A DNA stretch of 64,000 nucleotides from Rubrobacter aplysinae (GTDB taxonomy: Bacteria > Actinomycetota > Rubrobacteria > Rubrobacterales > Rubrobacteraceae), in contig NZ_LEKH01000001.1 of NCBI RefSeq assembly GCF_001029505.1, positions 310,001-374,000 on the forward strand, in the 5' to 3' direction. This document shows, piece after piece, positions 50,981 to 58,508 of the stretch. The position numbers were made by a program, and so were the translations under genes. Every line of letters begins with the position of its first letter. Positions within the stretch are counted from its first letter, which is position 1. The notes beneath the pieces are model-generated. The model did no database searches, was not told where the DNA came from, and was given only the letters and a program-made list of their open reading frames with translations.

Positions 50981-51691
50981 CTAGCTCTGGAGCAGCCCCC
51001 GCTCGCGGGCCTTTGCCAGCGCCTCTAGCTGTGAGTGAGCCCCGAGGGCCTGTAGGAGAGAGTGGATGTGATTTCGGACAGTGGCCTCCGACAGGTAGAG
51101 GTTCCCGCCTATCTCCTTCGCGCTCCTGCCCCGGGCGAGTAGCCCCAGCACCTCTAGCTGACGCGCGGTCAGCGAGGGCGTCTCGGGTGTCTCATCCCCG
51201 AGGCCGTCCCCACCGCCGACGTCGTCGGCGCTATCTGCGTCATCTCCCTTGCGGGAGAGCCGTATGAGCTGCTGGGCCATCTCCAGCGTCTCGTGTTTCT
51301 CTTGCGCGTCACGTAGCAGATGGACGAGATAGGGGCCTTCCGCGGAGTCCAGGCTCAGGATGCTAACGTTCACCCAACGCTTCTCGCCCGAGAGCGCGGC
51401 CACGCGCATGTCGTAGCTCGACACGGGCCTGCCAACCCGCGCCAGACGCATCACCGGGCAGTCGTCGGTGCAGACGGGGCTGCCGCACTCTCTCTCGCCC
51501 AGCAAAGCCTCGTAGCAGCGCCGGCCCACCATATCCTCGGCCGCCAGTCCCGTGAGAAACGCGGCCTCCTCGTCCCAGTAGACGATCCGGTACTCGGGGT
51601 CCACCACGAAAACGGCGTCACCCGTGCGGGCCTCGACGAGGCCGCGTACCGCCAGAGGCAGCGGGGCGAGGCTGGAGCCTATCTCTGTCAC
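50981..51691 (-). CDS. PAS domain-LuxR family regulator with clustered cysteines
   Basis: The 236-aa protein has a PAS domain at residues 20-125 (AVFVVDPEYRIVYWDEEA) and a C-terminal LuxR helix-turn-helix (SLTARQLEVLGLLARGRSAK then SEATVRNHIHSLL). The PAS loop contains Cys59, Cys69, Cys74 and Cys78 within 20 residues, an arrangement suited to binding a metal or sensing redox state. GTG at 51691 is chosen because AGGAGG lies 6 nt upstream; a GTG at 51715 comes before it. It is the regulator nearest the usp-cyd block and is transcribed toward it. Confidence 0.85.
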   Translation of the reverse strand: MTEIGSSLAPLPLAVRGLVEARTGDAVFVVDPEYRIVYWDEEAAFLTGLAAEDMVGRRCYEALLGERECGSPVCTDDCPVMRLARVGRPVSSYDMRVAALSGEKRWVNVSILSLDSAEGPYLVHLLRDAQEKHETLEMAQQLIRLSRKGDDADSADDVGGGDGLGDETPETPSLTARQLEVLGLLARGRSAKEIGGNLYLSEATVRNHIHSLLQALGAHSQLEALAKARERGLLQS

Positions 51692-52048
51692 TTCGCGCCT
51701 CCTCACGAGTCTCACGGTTACCGAGTTTCCAGGCGGAGGAGTTATCGTCTAATCGACCTCACTGGCCTCCCCTTCTGTAACAATACAGAAACCTTATCAT
51801 CGAAAGCCCCTCGGGTCCGTAACCCGATATACCGGCCGACCGGCCGCCTCGCAAACACCGAGTGCCCTCCCCTGATACGGCCCTGCACGGTCGAGCAGGC
51901 ATGCGGTGTGTATATGGCTACAGGGTTCTACATGGCTCGTGAGCCGCGGATCAGAATGAAATAGGCTGCCGGTGAGATTGCGGATACGCTCCACGGCCTG
52001 TACGTGACCCAGGATCATCCACTCCAGGGAGGACGGAGGCGCGCGCCG
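51692..52048. other. 357-bp region between the LuxR gene and tRNA-Leu
   Basis: It contains the LuxR promoter and a perfect dyad at 51773-51790. The rest (51800-52045) shows no convincing gene or structure. Confidence 0.5.
51773..51790. promoter_or_regulatory. Dyad TTCTGTA-N4-TACAGAA upstream of the PAS-LuxR gene
   Basis: Perfect 7-bp arms lie about 80 bp ahead of the start codon. CTGT...ACAG recalls a LexA box, but the spacing is 6 and not 8. Autoregulation or control by another dimeric factor is likely. Confidence 0.4.
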
Positions 52049-52136
52049 TGGTACCGGAGGTGGGACTCGAACCCACACGGTGCTCTCGCACCAACGGATT
52101 TTGAGTCCGTCGCGTCTACCATTCCGCCACTCCGGC
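52049..52136 (-). tRNA. tRNA-Leu (anticodon CAA)
   Basis: The 88-nt gene folds as a class II tRNA. The acceptor stem GCCGGAG pairs with CTCCGGT (one G-U), with discriminator A and an encoded CCA. The D-arm, anticodon loop CTCAAAA (anticodon CAA), long variable arm (TGGTGCGAGAGCACC) and T-arm (GTGGGTTCGAGTCCCAC) are all complete. It decodes UUG leucine codons. Confidence 0.96.
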
Positions 52137-52199
52137 GCGGTGGAAACCCGCGCTGGATTCTAGCATGCCTCAGGCTCTTTTCTCTGCACCATACTCCGT

Positions 52200-52205
52200 T
52201 ATACT
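52200..52205 (+). promoter_or_regulatory. -10 box TATACT placed for a leaderless polA transcript
   Basis: TATACT ends 7 nt before the polA ATG and no ribosome binding site lies between. Transcription would start at or next to the ATG. Confidence 0.45.
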
Positions 52206-52212
52206 CAGCCGG

Positions 52213-54759
52213 ATGCGGGTATATCTGATCGACGGCAACTCACTCCTGTACCGGGCGTTTCACGCGCTGCCGCAGAGCATCGCGACCTCTTCCGGGCTGC
52301 CGACGAATGCGCTGTACGGCTTCACGAGCATGCTCGTTAAACTACTCTCCGACGACGAGGAGGTCGGGATAGCGGTCGTGTGGGACGGCGGGGAGCCGAA
52401 GTTCCGCACCGAGGTGTACCCCGAGTACAAGGCACACCGGCCCTCGACGCCGGACGAGCTGAAGATGCAGGTCGGGCACCTGGAAGAGATCCTCTCGGCG
52501 ATGAACGTCCCGACCGTGAGGGCCGAAGGCTACGAGGCCGACGACGTTATAGCCACGCTCTCTCGCAAGGTGCCCGAGAACGTGGAGCTCATGCTCGTCA
52601 CCGGGGACCAGGACGCGATGCAGCTCGTGGACGGGGACGTCAAGGTCCTGCGCACGACCCGCGGCGTCACCGAGACCAAGACCTACGGGCGCGACGAAGT
52701 CGTGGAGGAGTACGGCGTTACGCCGGAGCAGATCCCGGACTACAAGGGCCTCGTCGGCGACTCCTCGGACAACATTCCTGGCGTCCGGGGCGTCGGCCCG
52801 AAGGGCGCGAAGGCCCTCCTGCAGCAACACGACACCCTGGACGAGCTGTACGAGGACCTGGACTCCGTATCGGCAAAGGGCACCCGCGCAAAGCTGGAAG
52901 AGAACCGCGAGAGCGCGTTCATGTCGCGGGATCTCGCCCGGATGCGCTTCGACGCCCCGGTCGAGTTCGACGAGGGGTACCTGCGCTTCGGAGGCGTGTC
53001 GCCCGGTCTGCGGGAGGTGCTGCGCCGGTTCGAGTTCCGCACCCTCGCACAGCGTTTCGAGAGCCTGCCGGTCGCGGACGGCGAGGATGGTGAGGAGACC
53101 GTCGAGGCCGAGCGCGTGGCGGTGCGCGTCAGTGCCGGGCCCGTCGAGGCCAGCGACGAGCCCGTGGCCGCCGTCCCGGTCGGGATGCCCGGCACGCTCG
53201 AAGGCCGCCGCTGGTGCGTCGCCGTTAGCGGGGAGGAGGCGCGGCTCGCCGACGCCCTGCCGGATCGTCCGCTGCGGCTGCACGACGCCAAGAAGGTCGG
53301 GGTGAAAGGGGCCGTCTTCGACACCTACCTCGCCGCATACCTGATACAGCCCGGCACCCGCAGCTACGACCTGGAGGCTTTGGCCTACGAGCTCGGCCTG
53401 CCCGAGCGCGAGGCCCGGTGGGAGGGCGCGGGATCTATCGAGCTGGAGTCGGAGGGCGCCGCCCGGCGGGCAGCCATCCTGTACGACCTCGCCCCCGTGC
53501 TGGAGGAGAAGCTGGACGAGCTGGGGCTGAGGGATCTGTACCACGACGTTGAGTTGCCGCTCGCGGACGTGCTGGCCCGGATGGAGGAGATCGGGATGCC
53601 CGCGGACCTCTCAACCATCGAGGAGGTCGGCGCGGAGATAGAGGGGCGCATCGCGGAGTTGGAGGAGGAGATCCACGCCGAGGCCGGTCACCCTTTCAAC
53701 ATCGGTTCCCCCAAGCAGCTCGGCGAGGTCCTCTTCGAGGAGATGCAGATACCGCCGGTGCGCAAGACCAAGACCGGCTACTCCACCGACGCCAACGTCT
53801 TGCAGCAGCTCGCGGTGGATTACCCGATCGCGGAGAAGATCACGGCTTACCGCGAGCTGACCAAGCTGCGGGGGACCTATATAGACGGCCTGAAGGGCCT
53901 GATAACGCCCGACGGCCGCATCCACACCACCCTGAACCAGACCACGACCTCCACCGGCCGCATCTCCAGCGACTCGCCGAACCTCCAGAACATCCCCGTG
54001 CGCACCGAGCTCGGGTCCCGTATCCGGGAGGCTTTCACCGCCTCTCCGGGCCGCAAACTCGTGGTCGCCGACTACTCGCAGATAGAGCTGCGCATCCTGG
54101 CCCACATGAGCCGGGAGCCCGCGCTGGTCGAGTCCTTCTCGGGCGGGGAGGACGTCCACACCCGGACCGCGGCCGAGGTCTTCGACGTGCGACCCGAGAG
54201 CGTGACCAGCGAGCTGCGGCGGCGGGCGAAGATGGTCAACTTCGGCATCCTGTACGGCATCTCCGGCTTCGGGCTCGCCATGCGGCTCGGGAACGTCCAC
54301 CCCTCCGAGGCGGAGCGGTACATAAAGCGATACTGGGAGCGGTACCCCGAGGTGGAGAGGTTCGTCGCCCGGACCTTGGAGGAGGCCACGGAGCTAGGGT
54401 ACGCCACGACGCTGTTCGGCCGGCGGCGCTACGTGCCCGAGCTCCAGAGCCCGAACAAGAACACCCGGAAGCTCGGCGAGCGGTACGCCTTCAACGCGGC
54501 CGTGCAGGGCACGGCGGCGGACATAATAAAGGTCGCGATGGTGGACCTCGCGCCACGTCTGCAACCGCTCGGCGCGGACATGTTGATGCAGGTCCACGAC
54601 GAGCTCGTCTTCGACGTTGACGAAGACGCCGTGGACGAGGTGGCGGCGCTGGCCGCGGAGAGGATGGTCGCCGCCTACGACCTGGACCCGCCGCTTGAGG
54701 TGGAGATAGAGGTCGGCGAGAGGTGGGGCCGGGGCCGGGAGTGGCGTGCGGAGGTCTAA
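52213..54759 (+). CDS. polA: DNA polymerase I
   Basis: This enzyme fills repair gaps and removes RNA primers. The 848-aa protein has the 5'-nuclease domain (MRVYLIDGNSLLYRAF, EADDVIATL, GLVGDSSDNIPGVRGVGPKGA). A short middle domain without the DxE and other exonuclease carboxylates follows, so proofreading is probably absent. The polymerase domain has motif A VADYSQIELRILAHMS, motif B RRRAKMVNFGILYGISGFG and motif C MQVHDELVFDV. ATG at 52213 opens the conserved region; ATG at 52165 would add 16 unlikely residues. The polA-rpsA-coaE-uvrB order matches other actinobacteria. Confidence 0.96.
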   Translation: MRVYLIDGNSLLYRAFHALPQSIATSSGLPTNALYGFTSMLVKLLSDDEEVGIAVVWDGGEPKFRTEVYPEYKAHRPSTPDELKMQVGHLEEILSAMNVPTVRAEGYEADDVIATLSRKVPENVELMLVTGDQDAMQLVDGDVKVLRTTRGVTETKTYGRDEVVEEYGVTPEQIPDYKGLVGDSSDNIPGVRGVGPKGAKALLQQHDTLDELYEDLDSVSAKGTRAKLEENRESAFMSRDLARMRFDAPVEFDEGYLRFGGVSPGLREVLRRFEFRTLAQRFESLPVADGEDGEETVEAERVAVRVSAGPVEASDEPVAAVPVGMPGTLEGRRWCVAVSGEEARLADALPDRPLRLHDAKKVGVKGAVFDTYLAAYLIQPGTRSYDLEALAYELGLPEREARWEGAGSIELESEGAARRAAILYDLAPVLEEKLDELGLRDLYHDVELPLADVLARMEEIGMPADLSTIEEVGAEIEGRIAELEEEIHAEAGHPFNIGSPKQLGEVLFEEMQIPPVRKTKTGYSTDANVLQQLAVDYPIAEKITAYRELTKLRGTYIDGLKGLITPDGRIHTTLNQTTTSTGRISSDSPNLQNIPVRTELGSRIREAFTASPGRKLVVADYSQIELRILAHMSREPALVESFSGGEDVHTRTAAEVFDVRPESVTSELRRRAKMVNFGILYGISGFGLAMRLGNVHPSEAERYIKRYWERYPEVERFVARTLEEATELGYATTLFGRRRYVPELQSPNKNTRKLGERYAFNAAVQGTAADIIKVAMVDLAPRLQPLGADMLMQVHDELVFDVDEDAVDEVAALAAERMVAAYDLDPPLEVEIEVGERWGRGREWRAEV

Positions 54760-54811
54760 CGGAGATCTAAAAGCGCGGGACGGCGCGCGACACGCGGGGC
54801 GCGTCGTGTTG

Positions 54812-54817
54812 TATAAT
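54812..54817 (+). promoter_or_regulatory. Upstream -10 box TATAAT of rpsA
   Basis: A consensus TATAAT followed by CC lies 127 nt before the rpsA start, after a GC-rich inverted-repeat region behind polA. Confidence 0.5.
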
Positions 54818-54897
54818 CCGGCTGGTTTATTCAAGCGATTCGCCCCGGGCAGGCGTTTGAGTGTCTCTACGTGCCCGCCCGCTCCGTGAATTCTTAG

Positions 54898-54903
54898 TAT
54901 AAT
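54898..54903 (+). promoter_or_regulatory. Proximal -10 box TATAAT of rpsA
   Basis: A second TATAATCC lies 41 nt before the ATG. Two promoters would suit a ribosomal protein gene. Neither has a clear -35 element. Confidence 0.55.
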
Positions 54904-54943
54904 CCCGCCCGCAGGCTAGTTTGAGAAGGAAAATAACCGGTAC

Positions 54944-56311
54944 ATGGTAGATACGACTGAGAACGCAACCCGCCCGATGACCATGAGGGACTTCTTCAAG
55001 GAAGAGAACGGGGAGATGGTCCCCGTGGACGACAGCGTCCTCGTGGACTTCAAGGACGGCGACATAGTCGAGGGCGAGGTCGTCCGCATAGACAAGGAAG
55101 AGGTCCTCGTCGACATCGGCTACAAGTCCGAGGGGCTCGTCCCGTCCAACGAGCTCTCCATCCGCAAGGGGGCGGACCCGCACGAGATCGTGGAGCTCGG
55201 CCAGCGGCTCGAAGCCCTCGTGATGCAGAAGGAGGACGCCGACGGACGGCTCATCCTCTCCGCCAAGCGGGCGGCGTTCGAGAAGGCCTGGAACCGGATC
55301 GAGGAGTCCCACAACGAGCAAAAGACCGTGGAAGGCCCGGTCATCGAGGTTGTAAAGGGCGGCCTCATAATAGACATCGGCTTGCGCGGCTTCCTGCCGG
55401 CGAGCCTCGTGGACATCCGCCGCGTGCGCAACCTGGAGTCCTTCATGGGCCAGCGCCTCGAGTGCAAGGTGATAGAGCTAAACCGCAGCCGCAACAACGT
55501 GGTGCTCTCCCGCCGCGCCGTGCTCGAAGAAGAGCGCAAGGAGGAGCGCGAGCGGATACTCACCTCGCTCGAAGAGGGGAACATCGTGCAGGGCACGGTC
55601 TCGAACCTCGTGGACTTCGGCGCGTTCGTTGATCTCGAAGGCATTGACGGCCTGATCCACATTAGCGAGCTCTCCTGGAACCACGTCGACCATCCCTCGG
55701 AGGTCGTCGAGGTCGGCGAGGAGGTCGAGGTCAAGGTCCTGGAGGTCGATCGGAGCCGGGAGCGCATCTCGCTCGGTCTCAAGCAGACCCGCAAGGACCC
55801 GTGGCAGGAGATCGTCGAGCAGGTCGAGATCGGCGGCAACATCAAGGGCCGCGTTACCAAGCTCGTCTCCTTCGGCGCGTTCGTCGAGGTCGCCGAGGGT
55901 GTAGAGGGCCTGATCCACATAAGCGAGCTCGCCGATCATCACGTCGAGACGCCGGATGAGATCGTGCGCAGCGGCGACGAGATAGAGGCCCGCATCATAG
56001 ATGTGGACGCCAAGCGCCGTCGGCTCTCGCTCTCCCTGCGGCCCAAGAAGGAGGACCGCGAGGAGCGTTCCGAGGAGCCGAGCGGCGAGCAGCAGCGGCC
56101 CGAGAGCTCCGGCGGCGAGCGTAGTGAACGTGGTGAACGCCGTCCGCGCCGGGAGCGCGACGACCGCGGCGGCGACCGTGGAGGCCGGGATCGCGGCCGC
56201 GACGACCGTGGCGGCGACCGCGATCGCGGGAGTCGCACCAGTGAGAGCGGCGGCCTCCGCAGCGGGGCCTTCGACAAGCTCTCCGAGCTGGACCTGGGCG
56301 AGAACAGCTAG
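54944..56311 (+). CDS. rpsA: 30S ribosomal protein S1
   Basis: The 455-aa protein has four S1 RNA-binding repeats (about residues 28-95, 115-180, 205-272 and 290-357). Repeats three and four are the best conserved (VDFGAFVDLEGIDGLIHISEL and VSFGAFVEVAEGVEGLIHISEL, each shown split in the protein by charged linkers). Residues 365-440 are a low-complexity Arg/Asp/Gly/Glu tail with repeated RDRGGDR-like units, an unusual, highly charged extension that may bind RNA. AAGGA lies about 13 nt ahead of the ATG. The coaE start lies 12 nt after its stop. Confidence 0.93.
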   Translation: MVDTTENATRPMTMRDFFKEENGEMVPVDDSVLVDFKDGDIVEGEVVRIDKEEVLVDIGYKSEGLVPSNELSIRKGADPHEIVELGQRLEALVMQKEDADGRLILSAKRAAFEKAWNRIEESHNEQKTVEGPVIEVVKGGLIIDIGLRGFLPASLVDIRRVRNLESFMGQRLECKVIELNRSRNNVVLSRRAVLEEERKEERERILTSLEEGNIVQGTVSNLVDFGAFVDLEGIDGLIHISELSWNHVDHPSEVVEVGEEVEVKVLEVDRSRERISLGLKQTRKDPWQEIVEQVEIGGNIKGRVTKLVSFGAFVEVAEGVEGLIHISELADHHVETPDEIVRSGDEIEARIIDVDAKRRRLSLSLRPKKEDREERSEEPSGEQQRPESSGGERSERGERRPRRERDDRGGDRGGRDRGRDDRGGDRDRGSRTSESGGLRSGAFDKLSELDLGENS

Positions 56312-56322
56312 GACGGGCGGAG

Positions 56323-56991
56323 TTGAGCGCCTCTAACGGGGGGCCGGTGACCGTGGCGGTCACCGGCCCCCTTGCCTGTGGCAAGAGCACCTTCGTGCGT
56401 ATGCTCGGAGAGCTCGGCGCGGAGACCGTCTCCGCCGACGAGCTGGTCCACGACCTGCTCTCCGGCGACAGGGAGACCGTCGAGGCCGTGGCCGCCCGGT
56501 TCGGAGACGGCGTACGTGGTGATGCTGGTGAGTCTGGCGGTGCCGGGATAGATCGTCCCGCGCTCTCTGAGAACGTATTCGGGGACCCGGCGGCGCTCGC
56601 GGACCTCGAAGGTATTCTGCATCCCAGGGTGAGAGCGGAAACCGGGCGCCGCGCCGAGCTTTCGGAGGCTCCGGTCTTCGTCTCCGAGGTGCCGCTACTG
56701 TTCGAGGGCGGTAGCACGGGGGCTTTCGATCTCACGGTCGCGGTAAAGACCCCGGAGGAGCGCCGCAGAGCCTGGGCGCTGGAGCGGGGCATGGACGAGA
56801 GCCGTCGGGAGGCCATAGAGCGGCGGCAGCTAACCTCGGAGGAAAAGGCTGCCCGCGCGGATCTCACGGTAGAGAATGACGGGGATCTCGATACACTCTG
56901 GGACGAGGCCCGGAGGGTGATGGGCCGACTGGCTCCGGAGGGGAGGGGAGACGGGCCGCAGAGCGGCGAAGGTGAGGGGTACGAAGAATAG
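56323..56991 (+). CDS. coaE: Dephospho-CoA kinase
   Basis: This enzyme phosphorylates dephospho-CoA, the last step of coenzyme A synthesis. The 222-aa protein has the P-loop VTGPLACGKSTFVRML, the conserved ADELVHDLL (usual DAD/ADxxxH region), LEGILHPRVR, VSEVPLLFEGG and the CoA-binding RRAWALERGMDESRREAIERR. TTG at 56323 is used because GGGCGGAG lies just upstream. The C-terminus overlaps the lytic transglycosylase start by 20 nt. Confidence 0.92.
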   Translation: MSASNGGPVTVAVTGPLACGKSTFVRMLGELGAETVSADELVHDLLSGDRETVEAVAARFGDGVRGDAGESGGAGIDRPALSENVFGDPAALADLEGILHPRVRAETGRRAELSEAPVFVSEVPLLFEGGSTGAFDLTVAVKTPEERRRAWALERGMDESRREAIERRQLTSEEKAARADLTVENDGDLDTLWDEARRVMGRLAPEGRGDGPQSGEGEGYEE

Positions 56992-57565
56992 TCTCAGACC
57001 GTACCGTAGCTGGCTGGTCGTGGCCGCCGCTTCGGTGCTCGTGGTGGCGCTCCTGCTCGCCCTGGCGCTTACCTCCAGCGTACAGGATGGGCTCCGGCGC
57101 AGCCTGTATCCGCTCAACCACGAGCAGACCATCCGCTCCGCCAGTGATGAGTACGGCATAGAGTCCGCCCTGGTGGCGGCGGTAATACACACCGAGAGCG
57201 AGTTCGACCCGGACGCCCGGTCCGACCAGAACGCCTACGGCCTGATGCAGATCGTGCCCGATACCGCCCGGAACATAAGCCGGCAGAGCGGCATCGAGGG
57301 GGACTACCGCGAGCCGCGGGTAAACATCCAGATGGGTGTGTGGTACCTGGACCATCTGGAGGACCGCTACGCCGGGAGCGAGCGGCTGATGCTCGCCGCC
57401 TACAACTCGGGTGAGGGGACCGTGGACGGCTGGCTACAGGACGAGAGCTTCAACGTCCGCCAGGACATACCGTATCCCGAGACCGCGAGCTACGTAGTGG
57501 ACGTACGGGAGACGCGTGACGCCTACGCGGAGCTGTACGGGAGCGATCTGGGCCGCACGGACTGA
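56972..57565 (+). CDS. Lytic transglycosylase (SLT domain)
   Basis: This cell-wall enzyme cleaves peptidoglycan between MurNAc and GlcNAc. The 197-aa product has an N-terminal membrane anchor (hydrophobic VVAAASVLVVALLLALAL at residues 17-34) followed by the SLT domain. The catalytic glutamate is in VIHTESEFDPDARS (about residue 75), with NAYGLMQIVPDTAR and MLAAYNSGEGTVDGW following. GTG at 56972 lies inside the end of coaE, implying coupled translation. The catalytic domain is expected outside the membrane. Confidence 0.92.
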   Translation: MRGTKNSLRPYRSWLVVAAASVLVVALLLALALTSSVQDGLRRSLYPLNHEQTIRSASDEYGIESALVAAVIHTESEFDPDARSDQNAYGLMQIVPDTARNISRQSGIEGDYREPRVNIQMGVWYLDHLEDRYAGSERLMLAAYNSGEGTVDGWLQDESFNVRQDIPYPETASYVVDVRETRDAYAELYGSDLGRTD

Positions 57566-57582
57566 GCGCAGACCCGGACACC

Positions 57583-58365
57583 TTATTCATCCGTCTCGCC
57601 TTCGAAGATGGCGAAAGCCGCGCCCTGCGGGTCGCTTAAAACCGAGATTCTACCCTCGCCGGGCTCGAAGGGCTCCACCAGCACCTCGCCGTCCAGTCTC
57701 CGGGCGTCGGTGACCGCCGCGTCACAGGAGGCGACGGTGAAGTAGGGCAGCCAGCTGGCCGCCATATCCCACCCCGCCGGAACGGGCATGATGCCGCCGT
57801 TCATCCGGCCATTGTTCTTGATCAGGACGTAAGCCAGCTCGCTATTTTCTTCCATCCGTTCCATCTCCCAGCCGAAGAGGGCCGAGTAGAACCTGGAAGC
57901 CTCCTCGGGCTCTCGGGTTTGGAGCTCGTTCCAGGCCATGCAACCCGCGTCGTTGACCCGACCGGCCCCGAGGTGCTCGTGCGACTGCCAGGCGGCGAGC
58001 ACCGCCCCGGCGGAGTCCCGGATGATCGTCATCCGCCCCGCGTCCAGGATGTCGAAGGGGTCTTCTGCCGTCGCCCCCAGGCCGCGCGCCCGCTCTGCGA
58101 CTCTGTCCGCGCTGTCGACGCTCACGTGAGAGAGCCAGCTCGGCGTCACGCCATGCTCGCGCATGTAAGAGTCCAGCTCGTACAGGGCGCACACCTGGTC
58201 TCCACCGAGACTCAGCATCGTGTAGACGCCGGCGTCGCCGACGGGCCTGTCCTCAGCCTCCCAGCCGAAAAGCCCGCCGTAGAAAGCCTTAGCGCCCTCC
58301 GCGTCCGTGGTGGCGAGGTCCGTCCAGCAGAAAACGCCCGGCTCGTAGTGCTGCCTCTTACCCAT
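57583..58365 (-). CDS. VOC-family protein, two glyoxalase-like domains
   Basis: The 260-aa protein contains two vicinal-oxygen-chelate modules. The first opens with FCWTDLATTDAEGAKAFYGGLFGWE and the second with MAWNELQTREPEEASRFYSALFGWE. Each is followed by the beta strands that form the cupped metal site. The second ends with PQGAAFAIFEG. ATG at 58365 sits behind AAAGGAGAGG, ruling out the longer reading from 58434. Related actinobacterial proteins include hydroxylases and bleomycin-resistance-like binders; no substrate can be assigned. It lies on the strand opposite its neighbours. Confidence 0.88.
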   Translation of the reverse strand: MGKRQHYEPGVFCWTDLATTDAEGAKAFYGGLFGWEAEDRPVGDAGVYTMLSLGGDQVCALYELDSYMREHGVTPSWLSHVSVDSADRVAERARGLGATAEDPFDILDAGRMTIIRDSAGAVLAAWQSHEHLGAGRVNDAGCMAWNELQTREPEEASRFYSALFGWEMERMEENSELAYVLIKNNGRMNGGIMPVPAGWDMAASWLPYFTVASCDAAVTDARRLDGEVLVEPFEPGEGRISVLSDPQGAAFAIFEGETDE

Positions 58366-58496
58366 GCCCTCTCCTTTAGTTACTGGAGTTACAGGTTCGT
58401 CACGTAAGTGTACGGCGGGTTCCCCGGCCGCCAAGGGGCAGGTTCTGCCGGTGGCTGTCCGGGTGAGATGCGGGCTGGAAAACCAGCTTCATCGGA

Positions 58497-58502
58497 TAGA
58501 AT
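58497..58502 (+). promoter_or_regulatory. -10 box TAGAAT placed for a leaderless uvrB transcript
   Basis: TAGAAT ends 6 nt before the GTG at 58509; no Shine-Dalgarno sequence lies between. A weak -35 (CTGGAA, 16-nt spacing) precedes it. Confidence 0.45.
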
Positions 58503-58508
58503 TAGCGG

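Noticed and set aside
50655-50984. A 109-codon plus-strand frame between the LuxR and PPDK-like genes
   Set aside because: No ribosome binding site, no domain and poor codon pattern; the region is better explained as regulatory.
51773-51790. LexA (SOS) box
   Set aside because: CTGT...ACAG spacing is 6 and not the 8 of the Escherichia type, and it is not the actinobacterial GAAC-N4-GTTC type.
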